Source: Warburgia ugandensis
Lineage: Eukaryota; Streptophyta; Magnoliopsida; Canellales; Canellaceae
DNA length: 64,000 bases
Direction of reading: 5' to 3'
Assembly (NCBI GenBank): GCA_035236585.1
Contig: CP141132.1
Coordinates: 25,689,445 to 25,753,444 of the forward strand
Part shown: positions 47,448 through 58,507 of the stretch, one piece after another
Numbering within the stretch: the first letter of the stretch is position 1
How the letters are laid out: every line of letters starts with the position of its first letter
The notes under the pieces: model-generated
Databases searched by the model: none
What the model saw: only the letters and a program-made list of their open reading frames with translations
What the model was told of the DNA's origin: nothing
Program-made: the position numbers and the translations under genes

Positions 47448-47962
47448 ATTGCAATATTTGAGTGTCCCACAGTCACAATATTGCATTAGAGTGCATAACA
47501 GATACAACATTATCCTGTTTGGGAATGCCACCTTCACACGGCTCGTAAAGTTTTGCTTTTGTCAAGATCCCACCTTGGGACGGCCCACAAAGCACATTGT
47601 TCTATCCATCAAAGTGTATAATGAATATAATATTGTGACTGTGGGATCCCCAGCTATTACAGTTTGTATCAAAACTAGTTTCCCTTGTGGTGTGGGCTAG
47701 CCGCGAGTTGTCCATGAGGATGTGGGTTCCCTAAGGGGGGAAGAGGGGGCCTTGTGGCCTTAAGCTTGACTAGTCCAAGGTGGGTTGTCAGGGGGTGTCT
47801 GCTTGGGTGACCTCCAGAGTTAGTCCCATACTGGCTGGGGAGAGGGAGCTAAGCGGGTTATAAGAGTTCGGGAAACTCTAGTAGTTGTGACGCATTTTAA
47901 AGCTGTGAGGCTCTCTATGCCAAAGCGAACAATATCACACTGTTGGAACAGCAACTACTACA

Positions 47963-48392
47963 TGAAGACGACCATATAAACACTTGAAGATATGCTACAA
48001 CCATGTGCTTTGGAATGGAAAGGAAGTAGGGATGAACACTTACCTTTAGTAGAGTTCACCTACAATCATAGCTATCACTTTGGTATAGGCATAACACCTT
48101 ATGAGGTGTTGTATAGCCAACCATGTCGAACATCTGCTTCTTGGAGTGATGTAGGGAAATGCTAGTTTGTGAAGCTAGAGTTGATAGAATAATGTATGGT
48201 GAGAATAACTCAGAAGAGAATACTTGTAGCTCACAGTAGACAAAAGTGCAACGTGGAGAATAGGCATAGAGATTTAGAGTTTGAGCAAAGACTGTGTGTT
48301 CCTGAAGATCTTGTCGATTAGAAGTGTGAAAGAGAAGTTGAGCCCCAGATTTGTAGGACCCTTTAGAATTCTCAAGAGAGTTGGCTGAGTAG
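47963..48392 (+). mobile_element. Element S integrase region, second part
   Basis: After the small-element cluster, integrase-type sequence resumes in the plus sense. Recognisable blocks are LEDMLRA-like sequence near 47978, PLVEFTYN-like sequence near 48045 and a PRFVGPF block near 48341-48361. It is cut at 48393 by element W. Broken. Confidence 0.75.
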
Positions 48393-49741
48393 TGTTGTTC
48401 TACCACAAGTGCATGGGCAATTGTAGTGTAGCGTATGCAAGTACGGGTCGATCCCACAAGACTCACCTTGATAATTTGGAGTTTAAATACAATTTAATTA
48501 TTAAAAATTAAAAATAAGTGACACAAATTAAATGAAAGTGCAATCAGAATTCAGATATATTTAATCAATGAAAATTACAGAGTTCCAAATTCAAAAAGAC
48601 AGGAAATTAAATAAAAAATAAATATTTACTTCCCTAGCTTCATACTGCCAATTTGTTGAAATCTGGTCATTTTGGAGTCGGCCAACCTTCATAAATCTCT
48701 CCAACATGTCCATGATTAAAGATCCAATGGTTAGAATAGGTAGATTCTCAAAAATCTTAAAGATTTGGACTAAACAGTGATTTTGGGTTTTGATCAGCTT
48801 AGATTGATTTTTGGAGTTCAGATTAAAGGTCAGGGATGTTGAATAAGCTAAGTGATGTCCTATGAATGCAATGTAAAAGTTAATTAAAAATTTGATATGA
48901 AACAGAGGAGAAACAGAGAGATCTTGTTTGTTAAGGCTAACCCATTAATTATGTTAAGCCTTAATTAAATCAGCTCAGATTGTGCAGTTCCTAGATAATA
49001 GATCACAGACAAAATAAAATTGGAATAGAAATAGGGACATAAAAGGAATTAAAACTGGGATACAGGTGGAATTTTAATTAAAGGGGGAACAGTAAAATTG
49101 GAATTTGAGGGAAAAATTAGATTTAAATGAGAAAATAGAAAATCTATGAAAGGGAAGATGATGAAGATGGAGGAGAAGGGAAGAGGAGGAGAAGAAGGGA
49201 GAAAGAGGAAAAACAGAGGAAACTCATGTCGGGTTTCTTCCTTTGGGTCGTTCGGTGTGATGAAAGGAAAGGAGGTGGAGCAAAGCGATAGAGAAAGATG
49301 GTGGAGTGTAGAGGGAGAAGGAGGAGCTGGGCTGTGACAGACAAAGGGGTCGAGCAATTACTAGTGCTGAGTTGTGTGGATAGAACAGAGAGGGTGGTTG
49401 GGTAAAGAGAGAAAGGGAGACATAGGAGGTGTTGACTTTGGGTTGTGGTTTGGTAGTGCTAGGCCAGTGTGGTGGAGTAGTGAAGTGGGAACAGAGAGAG
49501 GGAGTGAATGAAGGGGTGAAGGAGAGGGAACGCAGGGGAGACGATGCTGGTGCAATCTGTCTGGTAGTGCTAGACCGACAACGTTGGCACTGTGAATAGA
49601 GGGGCAGTGAAGTTTAGGAATATGCCTGCTAGTGAAGCAAAGAGATGAGACAGAGCGGATGCCGGCCGACATTGGAGATAGAAGAGAGCTGGGTAGAGAG
49701 CAGAGAATGGTGGGATTAATCAGGCTGCATCGGTGTGTTAG

Positions 49742-49804
<63 letters not shown>

Positions 49805-50945
49805 AAAGGGGGAACGAGGAGTAGAGAGAAAAGAATAAGGAGAAGAGAGGAAAGAGTGGATGTCATGAGACAAAGGAAATTGATCCGTAAGAGTGGATGT
49901 CATTATCAAGAATAGTGGGGTCTTTTATCGTAATTCCTTCTTTTTATCTTCTCTTTAAGGCTATGTTCCACCTAAGATCAATAGGTCTTTAACTAGGATG
50001 AAACATAGGCTTATGATAGGTTTATAAAAGAAGGGTATAAGGATTTTAAAGGGTCAAAATTGAGTAGAGGTCTTTAATGAATATTTGTTAGGACAACTTT
50101 CCTTTTGGGTTGTACTTGAAGTGAATATTTCTTTGTATTTTTGTCTTTCTCTTTCAATTTTTATCCTCATTTTATATTTTTGATACTTCTTTCTTTTTAC
50201 TTTTCCTTTTCTTTGGCCTCTTTAGAAGAAAGATGGGTAATTTTCACACTTCATTAATCTTTTGTCTTCTTTTGAACTTTTCTACTAACTCTACGCATTT
50301 TCACAATGGGTAATGGATATTTATTTTACTAGCTTGTTCTGGGTTAAGGTAAATGGGGTTAAGAAAGAAAAGGCTTAATATTAGGCTCAAATGGGCTAAC
50401 TAGTGATATGATATACTAGGTAGGCTTTATATCTCTAGGTTGAATAAAGGTGGCCTATATCACTTCCTAGGTTTCCTACAGCCTATCAGATTTAATAAAT
50501 TTTCTAGAAATAAAGCTATTACTCCTATTTATTCTTGATGTTTAACCAAAACAAGGATAACATGATCACATTAATTTATATATGCTGAAGAAATTGTGGA
50601 ATTACTTATAACTCTTTGAAAGAAGATAGTCCTTAAACTCACTAGGTCATAGGTCTCCACTTATTTTTCTCTAGGTCTCTAAGCCTTACCTCTCTATTAG
50701 TCTTGATTATGTGCTATGTGTAAATGCTTCTCAAGAATTATCTTTCATAAAATGCTTTAACACATGAATAATATGCAAAACTAATCATATCCATTACCAT
50801 CAAGAGATGAAAATAGTGGAATTACTAAATTCTAAACATCTAGTTCTCATCACAGTAAGGGAACTCTATCTTAAAAGCATATATATATATTTTTAAAAGA
50901 ATCAAGAAAACATAAGAAAATTCAAAATCTCTATGTGCATGTACA
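48393..50945 (-). mobile_element. 3' LTR of minus-strand element W, 2.55 kb
   Basis: In minus sense the LTR starts TGTACATGC at 50945, directly after a polypurine tract, and ends in a GGGATCGACCCGTACTTGC-type tail and CAACA at 48393. It matches 57091-58430 well (about one difference in ten over the first 200 bases by eye). It contains a long GA microsatellite. Noncoding; the open frames at 49050-49910 are purine-tract artefacts. Confidence 0.85.
49746..49803. repeat. AG/GA microsatellite, ~29 units
   Basis: A perfect dinucleotide run of about 58 bases within LTR W. Confidence 0.93.
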
Positions 50946-50961
50946 CCCCCCTCAACCTGAA
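50946..50961 (-). promoter_or_regulatory. Polypurine tract of element W
   Basis: The minus strand reads AGGTTGAGGGGGG directly before the LTR start, preceded by GAGGACAGTGTTTCATTC, a context familiar from Athila/Tat elements. Confidence 0.8.
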
Positions 50962-51684
50962 TGAAACACTGTCCTCAATGTTTGTAAACATATGATCTTA
51001 TAAGAAAAGATGTAGAAGATGGTGATTTGAAAAAAATTGGGTTGCCTCCCATGAAGTGCTAAGTTTTTCATCTTCAATCAGATATGGCCTAACCTAACTT
51101 TCTAAACCTAGTGCTAACTGGGTCTGCTTATTTGTCCTAATCTTAACCCTAAGATGAAATGACGAGATTTCTTAAGCCACTTCAAAATCTTAGGGTAATC
51201 TACATATTGCCTGCACCCTAAAATTTTTGGTGTTCGTAACATTAAGACAATGAAAATCACCACAAATTTTAATTGTGGAGAATCATATTGAAGATCCCCC
51301 ATCTTCAAAATTTCACGATAGTCAAAATAATTCCTCCACCTTGAAAATTGAGGTGATGCTAAGACAATGACATTGTGTACTACCGTGCATTTTGTTGGAC
51401 CATTTGGAGATGAATGGTCCTTTTCTTAACCAAATTGAGGGATAACAAGGACTATTATATTCAGGTTAACTTTTTCCTCTGTTTCCCTAACATTGTCCTA
51501 AAATAGGAGTATAAGTTGACTCTGCCTTTCTCAAAAGGTTTTTCTTGTATTGCTAGAGGTGAGGACAAGGTTTGGCTTAAACCCTGATTATCTTTTGATG
51601 TATACACTAAAGTAGGTTGATGTACATCAACTGACTCTTTTTCTTCCTATTTTATTGACATAGGTAAGGTTGCAAATGGGCATA
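50962..51684 (-). mobile_element. Element W internal sequence, 3' part
   Basis: Minus-strand internal sequence with the phrase CATGGGAGGCAACCCAATTT near 51035-51055, characteristic of the 3' untranslated part of Athila/Tat elements. No protein domain is recognisable. Confidence 0.65.
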
Positions 51685-53640
51685 TGTAATAACCCCAATT
51701 TTTATAAATTGATTAAGAAAATCAATAAAGTTTGAGTTTTCAGAAATTCTAGGCTAGAATAATAGGTTATTGGAAATTCTTTTTTATAGAGATTAAAACA
51801 TGATTTAAAACTCATAAATTATGAATGTACTTGAAAAACCAATCAAAATGACACTAAGTACATTCAATTCTGAGTAAAAATGAAAATTCCCTAATTTTCT
51901 TCATGTTTATGAATAAAAGGGTAAAATGGTAATTTTATCCATAACTGAGATCTAAGACATCAATATTTATAATGTACTATAAAATATGATTCCAACGCCA
52001 CTAAGTACGCTCAATTTTGAGTTCAAGAGAATAAAATGGATTTTTCTTCACAAAAGGGCAAAATGGTCCTTTCACAACCTGTGGGGCCCACAAGGGCCCA
52101 CAAACGAATCCAACGCCTAGAAAACATGTAATGAGTGGTCAAACACTACTAGCTGCTAGTGGAGAAGGAGGTGGTAGTGGAGGATCTAATGTTAATTTAA
52201 TATTTAAAAGAATTAAAACATAATTATTAGAAGTAATTATGAAAAATGTAAAACACCTATAAATACCCCCATAAATCCTCCATAAATGTTCAATAAAAAT
52301 TCCAATAAAATTATCTTTCTTACTGTAAAAAACCAGGTCTAGATTCCTCCTCGAAATTCCAAAACTCCCAAAAATCTCCCTTCTTGCATTTTCTCTCTCC
52401 TCTCTCTAATTGGAACAAGAGACCTAAATTCAATTAGACACTATTCCAAATTGAATCTCACAAATCTACCATCCATACAATCCTAGAATGCCTTATCTAC
52501 AAAACCCCCAAATCAATTTCAAGATCCAATGGTGCAATCAATGGACAATCACAAAACAAGGGACTATCGAGCTATCTTACCATCACCGGGTATTTATTTC
52601 AAATTGGCTTCAAAATTATGTTATTTCTCCAATCAAGTAGTTGGAATTACTTCTTAAACTTATTTCATGTTGTTTTATGTAATTTTTATTTTTCTGTAAT
52701 TAGTTAGTTTAAATTTCTAAAAATAAAGTAAGGACCAAAACCCTTCAATTCTAGATGATGAAGAGCTCAGTTGGAAAATCTAAGCTACCCAATTGATCCA
52801 GAAGGGTCCAAAACCCATAGGATAAAATTTTTATGAATTTGTATTAAGTTTTGAGCCCTTAATTGTAAAGGTATTGATTAAACGGTCCAAAATGGACTGT
52901 CCGATCTCCCAAATCAAAGCGGGATGGCGGGATGCGCTACAAAACACCATACAGAGATGCACCTTGTGGTAATGTCTCTGCACACACGTGCTGTGTGTGA
53001 CATCGTCTCGAGGGGACGATCGTGTGACAGTGTTTGTCCCGGGTGGATTGCGTCATGCTTGCGTCTTGGTGGCGGGAGCACCCCGACCCTTCTGCCTAAC
53101 TGACCTGCTCTGCCTGATCAATCCGGGCCATCTGTTCCGCTAGGCCCAGATCAAATCTGGACCCTATGAACAACTGTGAATTTCATAGTTCAATTGTGGA
53201 GTCATCTGATCTCCAAATTGAGATAAGAGAGAAGCTATGGAAAGCTTATAATGTCTATTTTCTTCTGAAGCCATAATATTGATAAAAACATTCTAGAAAC
53301 TTTCTATTTTCAAGAATTAAGTTTCTAATTATTATGATCTTCAAGATCTGAGATGATCAGATCATGGGGATTTGATTTATTGACAATATAATGTCGAAAA
53401 CAAGTGAAATCCATGATTTATTTGGACAGATCTATGATAAATTGAGGGATCTACCCTTTATAGTAGAAAAACCCTAAATACAAAGGGACCTACTTGATCA
53501 ATGAGATCAAGTATGATCAGATCCTTGAAAGGTGTGGGAAAATTACTTGGATTTTAAGACATCCACTGTAACCACAGTGCTCAGAAGCTACTGGAGTGAC
53601 AGTAGATTGCATCCTTCTAAAAGGGTCCTACAGAATCTTA
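51685..53640 (+). mobile_element. LTR V (Ty3/Gypsy-like) inserted in element W; right end uncertain
   Basis: Starts TGTAATAACCCCAATTTTTA, a typical plant Gypsy LTR beginning, with a plus-strand CTATAAATAC box near 52257. A CpG-rich island lies at about 52915-53130. The right end is not certain. A GCATA flank at 51680-51684 recurs at 53641-53645, but the preceding bases are not CA and such a 5-mer match is easily found by chance. No internal region or priming site was seen, so a solo LTR is likely. Confidence 0.6.
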
Positions 53641-53645
53641 GCATA

Positions 53646-53817
53646 CAATGATGTTGATTGATTCCTAGATGGGCTAAGGATCTGGTGATGAAATCTAGTC
53701 CTTATCTTATATGGGTTCCTGTAGGGCCCTTACTATCATTAATTCCATTCCACCATAAAGCAAATAAATGTGCAATGTAAAACAAAATCAAACTAATGCA
53801 ACCTATATGCTCCTAAT
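53646..53817 (-). mobile_element. Element W internal sequence, middle remnant
   Basis: Noncoding stretch between LTR V and the target duplication of solo LTR D2. It is continuous with 56601 onwards once D2 is set aside. Confidence 0.45.
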
Positions 53818-53822
53818 CTATA

Positions 53823-56595
53823 TGTGACGACCCGGGTTTTCCCATGCATTTTTAAATGCAAGATCTAATTCCTAAGGCAGGATGCATCCCTATTTGAAAA
53901 CCATTTTATGAAAACAATGCAATGTAGCGGAAAATAAAAAACAATGCAATGCAGCGGAAAATCTTTTGTTTTAAACTCATTTTGAAAACCCCTAGTGTCA
54001 TTTGCTTTCACAACAACCAAAGTAGTTTTTGTAAAACTTCAGAAATCAAAAATATTTTTCCCATGTCTATCCAGTCACAACTCACAACCCAACTGTAAAT
54101 AAATACAAATACATGTCCAAAGGGTAGAGTGTTTACTTACATGTATAATTGTCTCCTTTTGATTTCCTTTCTCTTGAGGCGTCTTCTACTCGTGAGTGGA
54201 GTTGTCCTGAAAAATGATATATTTGGGCGTCTTTTGTCACGCGCGTATTCTGTCCTTAAGTGCTTTCTTGTGTCTGAAAAATGTTAAGGATTGGGTGAGT
54301 ATATACTATACTCAGTAGGAGTCTATCACTACTAGTTTTACAATGCATGATATGTTTAAAATCATATGCTCTTTAAAACATGTGCATGTTTGAACACTCA
54401 TGTTCAATATCTGTATTAAAAACCATTGTTGAATTGGAATACTGACGACTTAAAGAATTGCATAATCCAAGTTGAAAGTATCATATATATATATCATAAA
54501 CATAATGATATGCATAAGATGCTCAAGTGAATCCAACTCATGGATATATGGTATGATCGACCAATCTCATGTCATGCCATATGCAATGCAAGTAAATCCT
54601 CAAAACATAGGGCCCACTATGCCCACGACCTCACTGCCGTGTGGTCCTCGGGTACCTGGGGACACTCGGTCATAGCCTCCACGAAGCATATGACACATCG
54701 ACCCAGTGCCGTGACACTAGTGGTAGCCCCCTGTATCACATGTAGTCGATGTAGGGACATGCCCTTTTTGGGCGTGGTACCCATTCCACCTAATAGTGGT
54801 AGAGGCTGGGAGGACACCCCAGACCTCTTGGCATAGCGCCCACGAGCTTACTAGCCCAAATCATATATGATCAAACAAGCAAAAACCTCTTTTTCAAAAC
54901 CTATCCTCTTTGGGTCCCTCACAACTGCCTGGCCTTCACAACTGCCTACCCAGCGTCTTTTGGGCACTCCAACGTCTTTTGGTAACCCTCAAGGACATGC
55001 AATTTTTCAAAAACTCAATGCTCACAAATCATGCAATATATGCAATTGTTTGCAAAACATGTCTACGCATAATGTATTGGTCATATGCATCCTGAATTCG
55101 TTTATAAAATTAAGTCATGCTAAACAAGTCATATAACTTAAACTTAAAACATGCATTCTCAAAACAATCATGGGTTCTTTTAAAAAGTCTAGTAGTGATA
55201 GAGCACCTACCTCGAAGTCTCTTGGAGTCGCGTCCTTCATCACTCAACCCGACCCTGGGTCTCATTTATAAACTCCTGGATATGAATGGATACAAGGAGT
55301 CCTTATCAATTTCGATCTATTTAGAAATTAGATCGCTAGATCTACCTTTTAGGGTCCATGGGTCCTTGCCTAATTCATTGTCAGGCTAGATCCTATGATA
55401 TGGATCTACTATTCAATGGTTAAACTCTGTAAATTGTCCTCTGATCCTAACTTTATAGTCTCATTAGGTCCGCGTGTCCCAGTTCCCATGACGCCCGTGC
55501 ATCCCAGTCGAACCGCGATCGCCTCATGTGCGTGCGTGCCCAAAGGCCGTGCCAGGGATCGCGTTTGCACGCGCACATGTATGCCTAAGCGACGCGCTAT
55601 GACGTGCGTCCTAGATGGCATCGCACGGACGCACCTTTGGTATAGCATGGTGCGTCTCAGCTCCCAAGGCACCCTGTGCATCCTTGTTGAGCAGGGACCC
55701 ATGCCCCACGTCGCGCATGCACCCGAAGGCCGCACCAGGGACAGTGTATGTATTGTCGTGTGCCTGGAACCCGTCCCAGGGACCCTGTCCCAGGCGCACG
55801 TGAAGCATGGCGTCCCTAGGACGCCTTGTTCACACAGAGCCGGCTGGAACCGGCTTGGTCGTTCTCTGGTTGGAAAACTGGCTGGGAAAAACCAGATCCG
55901 GCATGGATCTGGCCTAGGGGAAGTAAAACAGAGAGAAAGCGAAAGAGGGGCTTACCTGGGTAGCCGGGGATGCCCTCATTCGGGTGGTGTGGCTCCCTCT
56001 TTTCCGTCTAAAAACCCTATGTCTCCAGAACCCATGAAGAAGGAGGAAAACCCCAACTTCCGATGAGGCTAGAGGAAGAAGAGGGGAGGTGGAGAGATGG
56101 AAATGGCTGGCCTAACTCGAGCCTAGCCGGAATGTGTAGGGAAAGCTAGAGATGGGTTTTCGATTTTTGCCAGAAACCCCAGTCCCAAAATAGCCAGAAA
56201 AATCATGATTTGAAGAGGGGGGAGATTGGGCTTTTTATAGCCTTGCTATGGCGGTGGTAGAAATCTCTGGAAACTAGGGTTTCTGGAGAAATCTAGAGGA
56301 AGAAGAAGACGGGGTTCCGTTATCAAAACGGCCCCCCCTACGTTTTCTGTCTTTTTCGTTTTTAATTTAAATTATAGAAATGCCCCTAATCTTTAAACAA
56401 CCATAACTTCTTCATACGAACTCCATTTTTGGCGTTCTTTGAGGTGTTGGATTCCATTTTTCAAGTAGAATCTAATGGTATCAAGTTTCCTTACAAATTC
56501 CTTCATTTACTATTTTAAATAAATTAAAATATTTAACAAAGGTCATTTCCTATAGAATGTCCAATTCAATAGCGTAAATTGCTCGGGGCATTACA
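53823..56595 (-). mobile_element. Solo LTR D2 (Ty3/Gypsy, chromovirus-like), 2.77 kb
   Basis: Plus-strand ends TGTGACGACCCGGG and CGGGGCATTACA, with a perfect 5-bp duplication CTATA at 53818-53822 and 56596-56600. Sister of D1 (5516-8566), with shared blocks such as the CCCACGACCTCACTGCCGTG region near 54622 versus 6350. A minus-strand CTATAAAAAG box lies at 56231-56240. A strongly CpG-rich island spans about 55470-55870. A short 27-bp duplication (AACAATGCAATG) lies near 53915-53960. Noncoding; no second LTR or interior. Confidence 0.9.
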
Positions 56596-56600
56596 CTATA

Positions 56601-57064
56601 TGATCTAGACTACCATCTAAATTCAAACCTAAACTAAATGCAATTTAAACTAAAAAGAAAGTTAAGGGATACTTACAATGGGGTTTCTGATGAAGATCAA
56701 GGGTTTGCACCATACCCCACACTTGTCCTCTATTATTACAACCCATTGAAAATTAAAATTGAAACAATTGTAAATTACAATGGGGACTCACTACAAGTTT
56801 CACTCCAAAGTAAAAATACCTATTCTAGGAAAGCAAGGAAATCCTATTTAGTTGATGAAGATCTACTTGCCAAATTCCTAAAACATAAAAATAGCAATAA
56901 GTACCAAATTTAGGAATTAGAGTGATTATGCACTATGAAAAATTGAAAAATGCACCTAAAAATGCCTAAAATACTAAAGCAATGCAATCCTTAAAATTTT
57001 TTATTTGTCTGAATTTTTGTATTTTCTTGAATTTTTAATTAAAATTTATGAAAACTCCATTGTA
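56601..57064 (-). mobile_element. Element W leader region
   Basis: Minus-strand noncoding sequence just inside the priming site of W. A 91-residue open stretch on the plus strand (56638-56913) has no recognisable family and lies antisense to the element. Confidence 0.55.
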
Positions 57065-57090
57065 GGTCCCCAGTAAAGGTGTCAAAAACT
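57065..57090 (-). promoter_or_regulatory. Primer-binding site of element W (tRNA-Asp type)
   Basis: The minus strand reads TTTTTGACACCTTTACTGGG, a diverged TGGCGCCGTTGCCGGGG site, directly after the LTR end at 57091. Confidence 0.8.
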
Positions 57091-58430
57091 TGTTGTTTTA
57101 CCACAAGTGCATAGCCTATTGTAGTGTAGCATATGTAAGTATGAGTCGATCCCACAGGACTCACCTTAATAATTTGGAGTTTAAATAAAATTTAATCATG
57201 AAAATAAAAAATAATTGACACAAATTAAATGAAAGTTGAATCACAATTCAGATATATTTAATCAATGAAAATTACAGAGTTCCAAATTGAAAATGATATG
57301 AAATTAACTAAAAATAAAGAAATATCTACTTCCTTAGCTTAATACTATCAATTTGTTCAAATCTGATCATCCTGGAGTCGGCCAACCTTCATAAATCTCT
57401 CCAACATATCCATGATTAAAGATCCAATGGTTGGAATAGGCAGATTCTCAAAAATCTTAAAGATCTGGACTAAACAGCGATTTTGGCTTTTTATCAACTT
57501 AGATTGATTTATGGAGTTCAGATTAAAGATCAGTGATGTTGAATAAGCTAAGGGATATCCTAAGAATGAAATCTAAAAATTAATTAAAAATTTGATCTAA
57601 AATAGAGGAGAAATAGAGAGAGATCTTGTTTGCTAAGGCCAACCCATTGATTAGGTTAAGCCTTAATTAAGTCAGCTCAGATTGTACAGTTCCTGGATAA
57701 CATATCATAGACAAAATAAAACTAGAATAGAAATAGGGACACAGAAGGCATTAAAATTGGGACATAGATGGAATTTTAATTAAGGGGGAAGGGTAAAATT
57801 GGAATTTGAGGGAAAAAATCAGATTTAAATGAGAAAACAGGAAAATCTATGGAAGGGAAGATGATGAAGATGGAGGAGAAGGGAAGAGGAGGAGGAGAAG
57901 AAGGGGGAGAAAGAGGAAAAATAGAGGAAACTCATGTCGGGTTTCTTCCTCTGGGTTGTTCAGTGTGATGAAAGGAAAAGATGTGGAGCAAAGAGACAGA
58001 GAAAGATGGTGGAGAGTAGTGGGAGAAGGAGGGAGTTGGGCTGTGATAGACAGAGGGACTGAGCAATTACCAGTACTGAGTTGTGTGGACAGAATAGAGA
58101 GGGTGGCTAGGAAAAGAGAGAGAGGGAGATAGAGGAGGTGCTGATTGTGGGTTGTGGTTTGGTGGTGCTGGGCTGGTGCGGTGGAGTAGTGAAGTGGGCA
58201 CAGAGAGAGGGAGTGAACTAAGGGGTGAAGGAGAGGGAACGTGGGGAAGATGATACCAATGCAGTCTGTCTGGCAGTGCTAGACCGACGACGCTGGAGCT
58301 GTGAACATATGGGCGGTGAAGTTGAGTAATATGCCTGTCAGTGAAGCAATGAGATGGGACAGAGCATATGCCAGCTGTCGTTGGAGATAGAAGAGAGCTG
58401 GGTAGAGAGCAGAGAATGGTGACATGGCCA
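57091..58430 (-). mobile_element. 5' LTR of element W, partial
   Basis: Minus-strand LTR matching 48393-49711 in order. Similarity stops after AGAGAATGGTG. The LTR end lies at 57091 beside the priming site, which fixes the orientation of W. Confidence 0.83.
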
Positions 58431-58507
58431 TAGAGGTAAGACATTTCACCTTTCCACACTTCTTGAAGACTTCCATCTTGCTCACATGGAAGAAGAAGAG
58501 TTTTAGT
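58431..58507. other. Short unassigned sequence before solo LTR X
   Basis: It has no match to the other LTR W copy. The last five bases are the left copy of the X target duplication; the host sequence resumes at 61115. Confidence 0.4.

Larger units (their letters stand above)
38683..47962. mobile_element. Cluster of TRIM-like / foldback-like small elements in both orientations
   Basis: A 9.3-kb block built from modules that start TGTAAnAnCC(A/G)GGG, continue with a CACAGTCACAATATTGTC-like string, and end with the inverted form and TTACA. Many are followed, in either direction, by a variant of TGGTATCAGAGC. At least 11 such sites point right and 7 point left. The modules are noncoding. The block sits inside the integrase of element S; its left border starts TGTAAAGCCTGGG and its right border ends CTACTACA. 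The flanks CCAAG and TGAAG agree only in part. TRIM-type LTR retrotransposons are the favoured reading (LTR plus priming site, no coding). A MITE/foldback reading is possible because the module ends are inverted. Confidence 0.75.

Noticed and set aside
38683-47962. Cluster considered as Cassandra-type TRIMs with 5S-like LTRs.
   Set aside because: A GGGTGACC string recurs, but the rest of the 5S internal promoter was not seen in any module.
49361-49909. A 182-residue minus-strand frame with a long Leu-Ser run.
   Set aside because: The run is the translated GA/CT microsatellite, and the remainder is purine-skewed LTR W sequence.
51685-53645. GCATA at 51680 and 53641 considered a firm target duplication of LTR V.
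   Set aside because: A 5-base match over about 2 kb is expected by chance, and the inner end is TTA rather than CA, so the right border is left open.
55395-56066. A 223-residue plus-strand open frame, the longest in the window.
   Set aside because: It lies in the CpG-rich island of solo LTR D2, antisense to the inferred LTR direction. It is Arg/Pro/Cys-rich, has overlapping open frames on the other strand, and shows no domain; base composition explains it.
56638-56913. A 91-residue plus-strand frame of unremarkable composition considered as a host exon.
   Set aside because: It lies antisense in the leader of element W next to its priming site, has no recognisable domain and shows no splice or promoter context.
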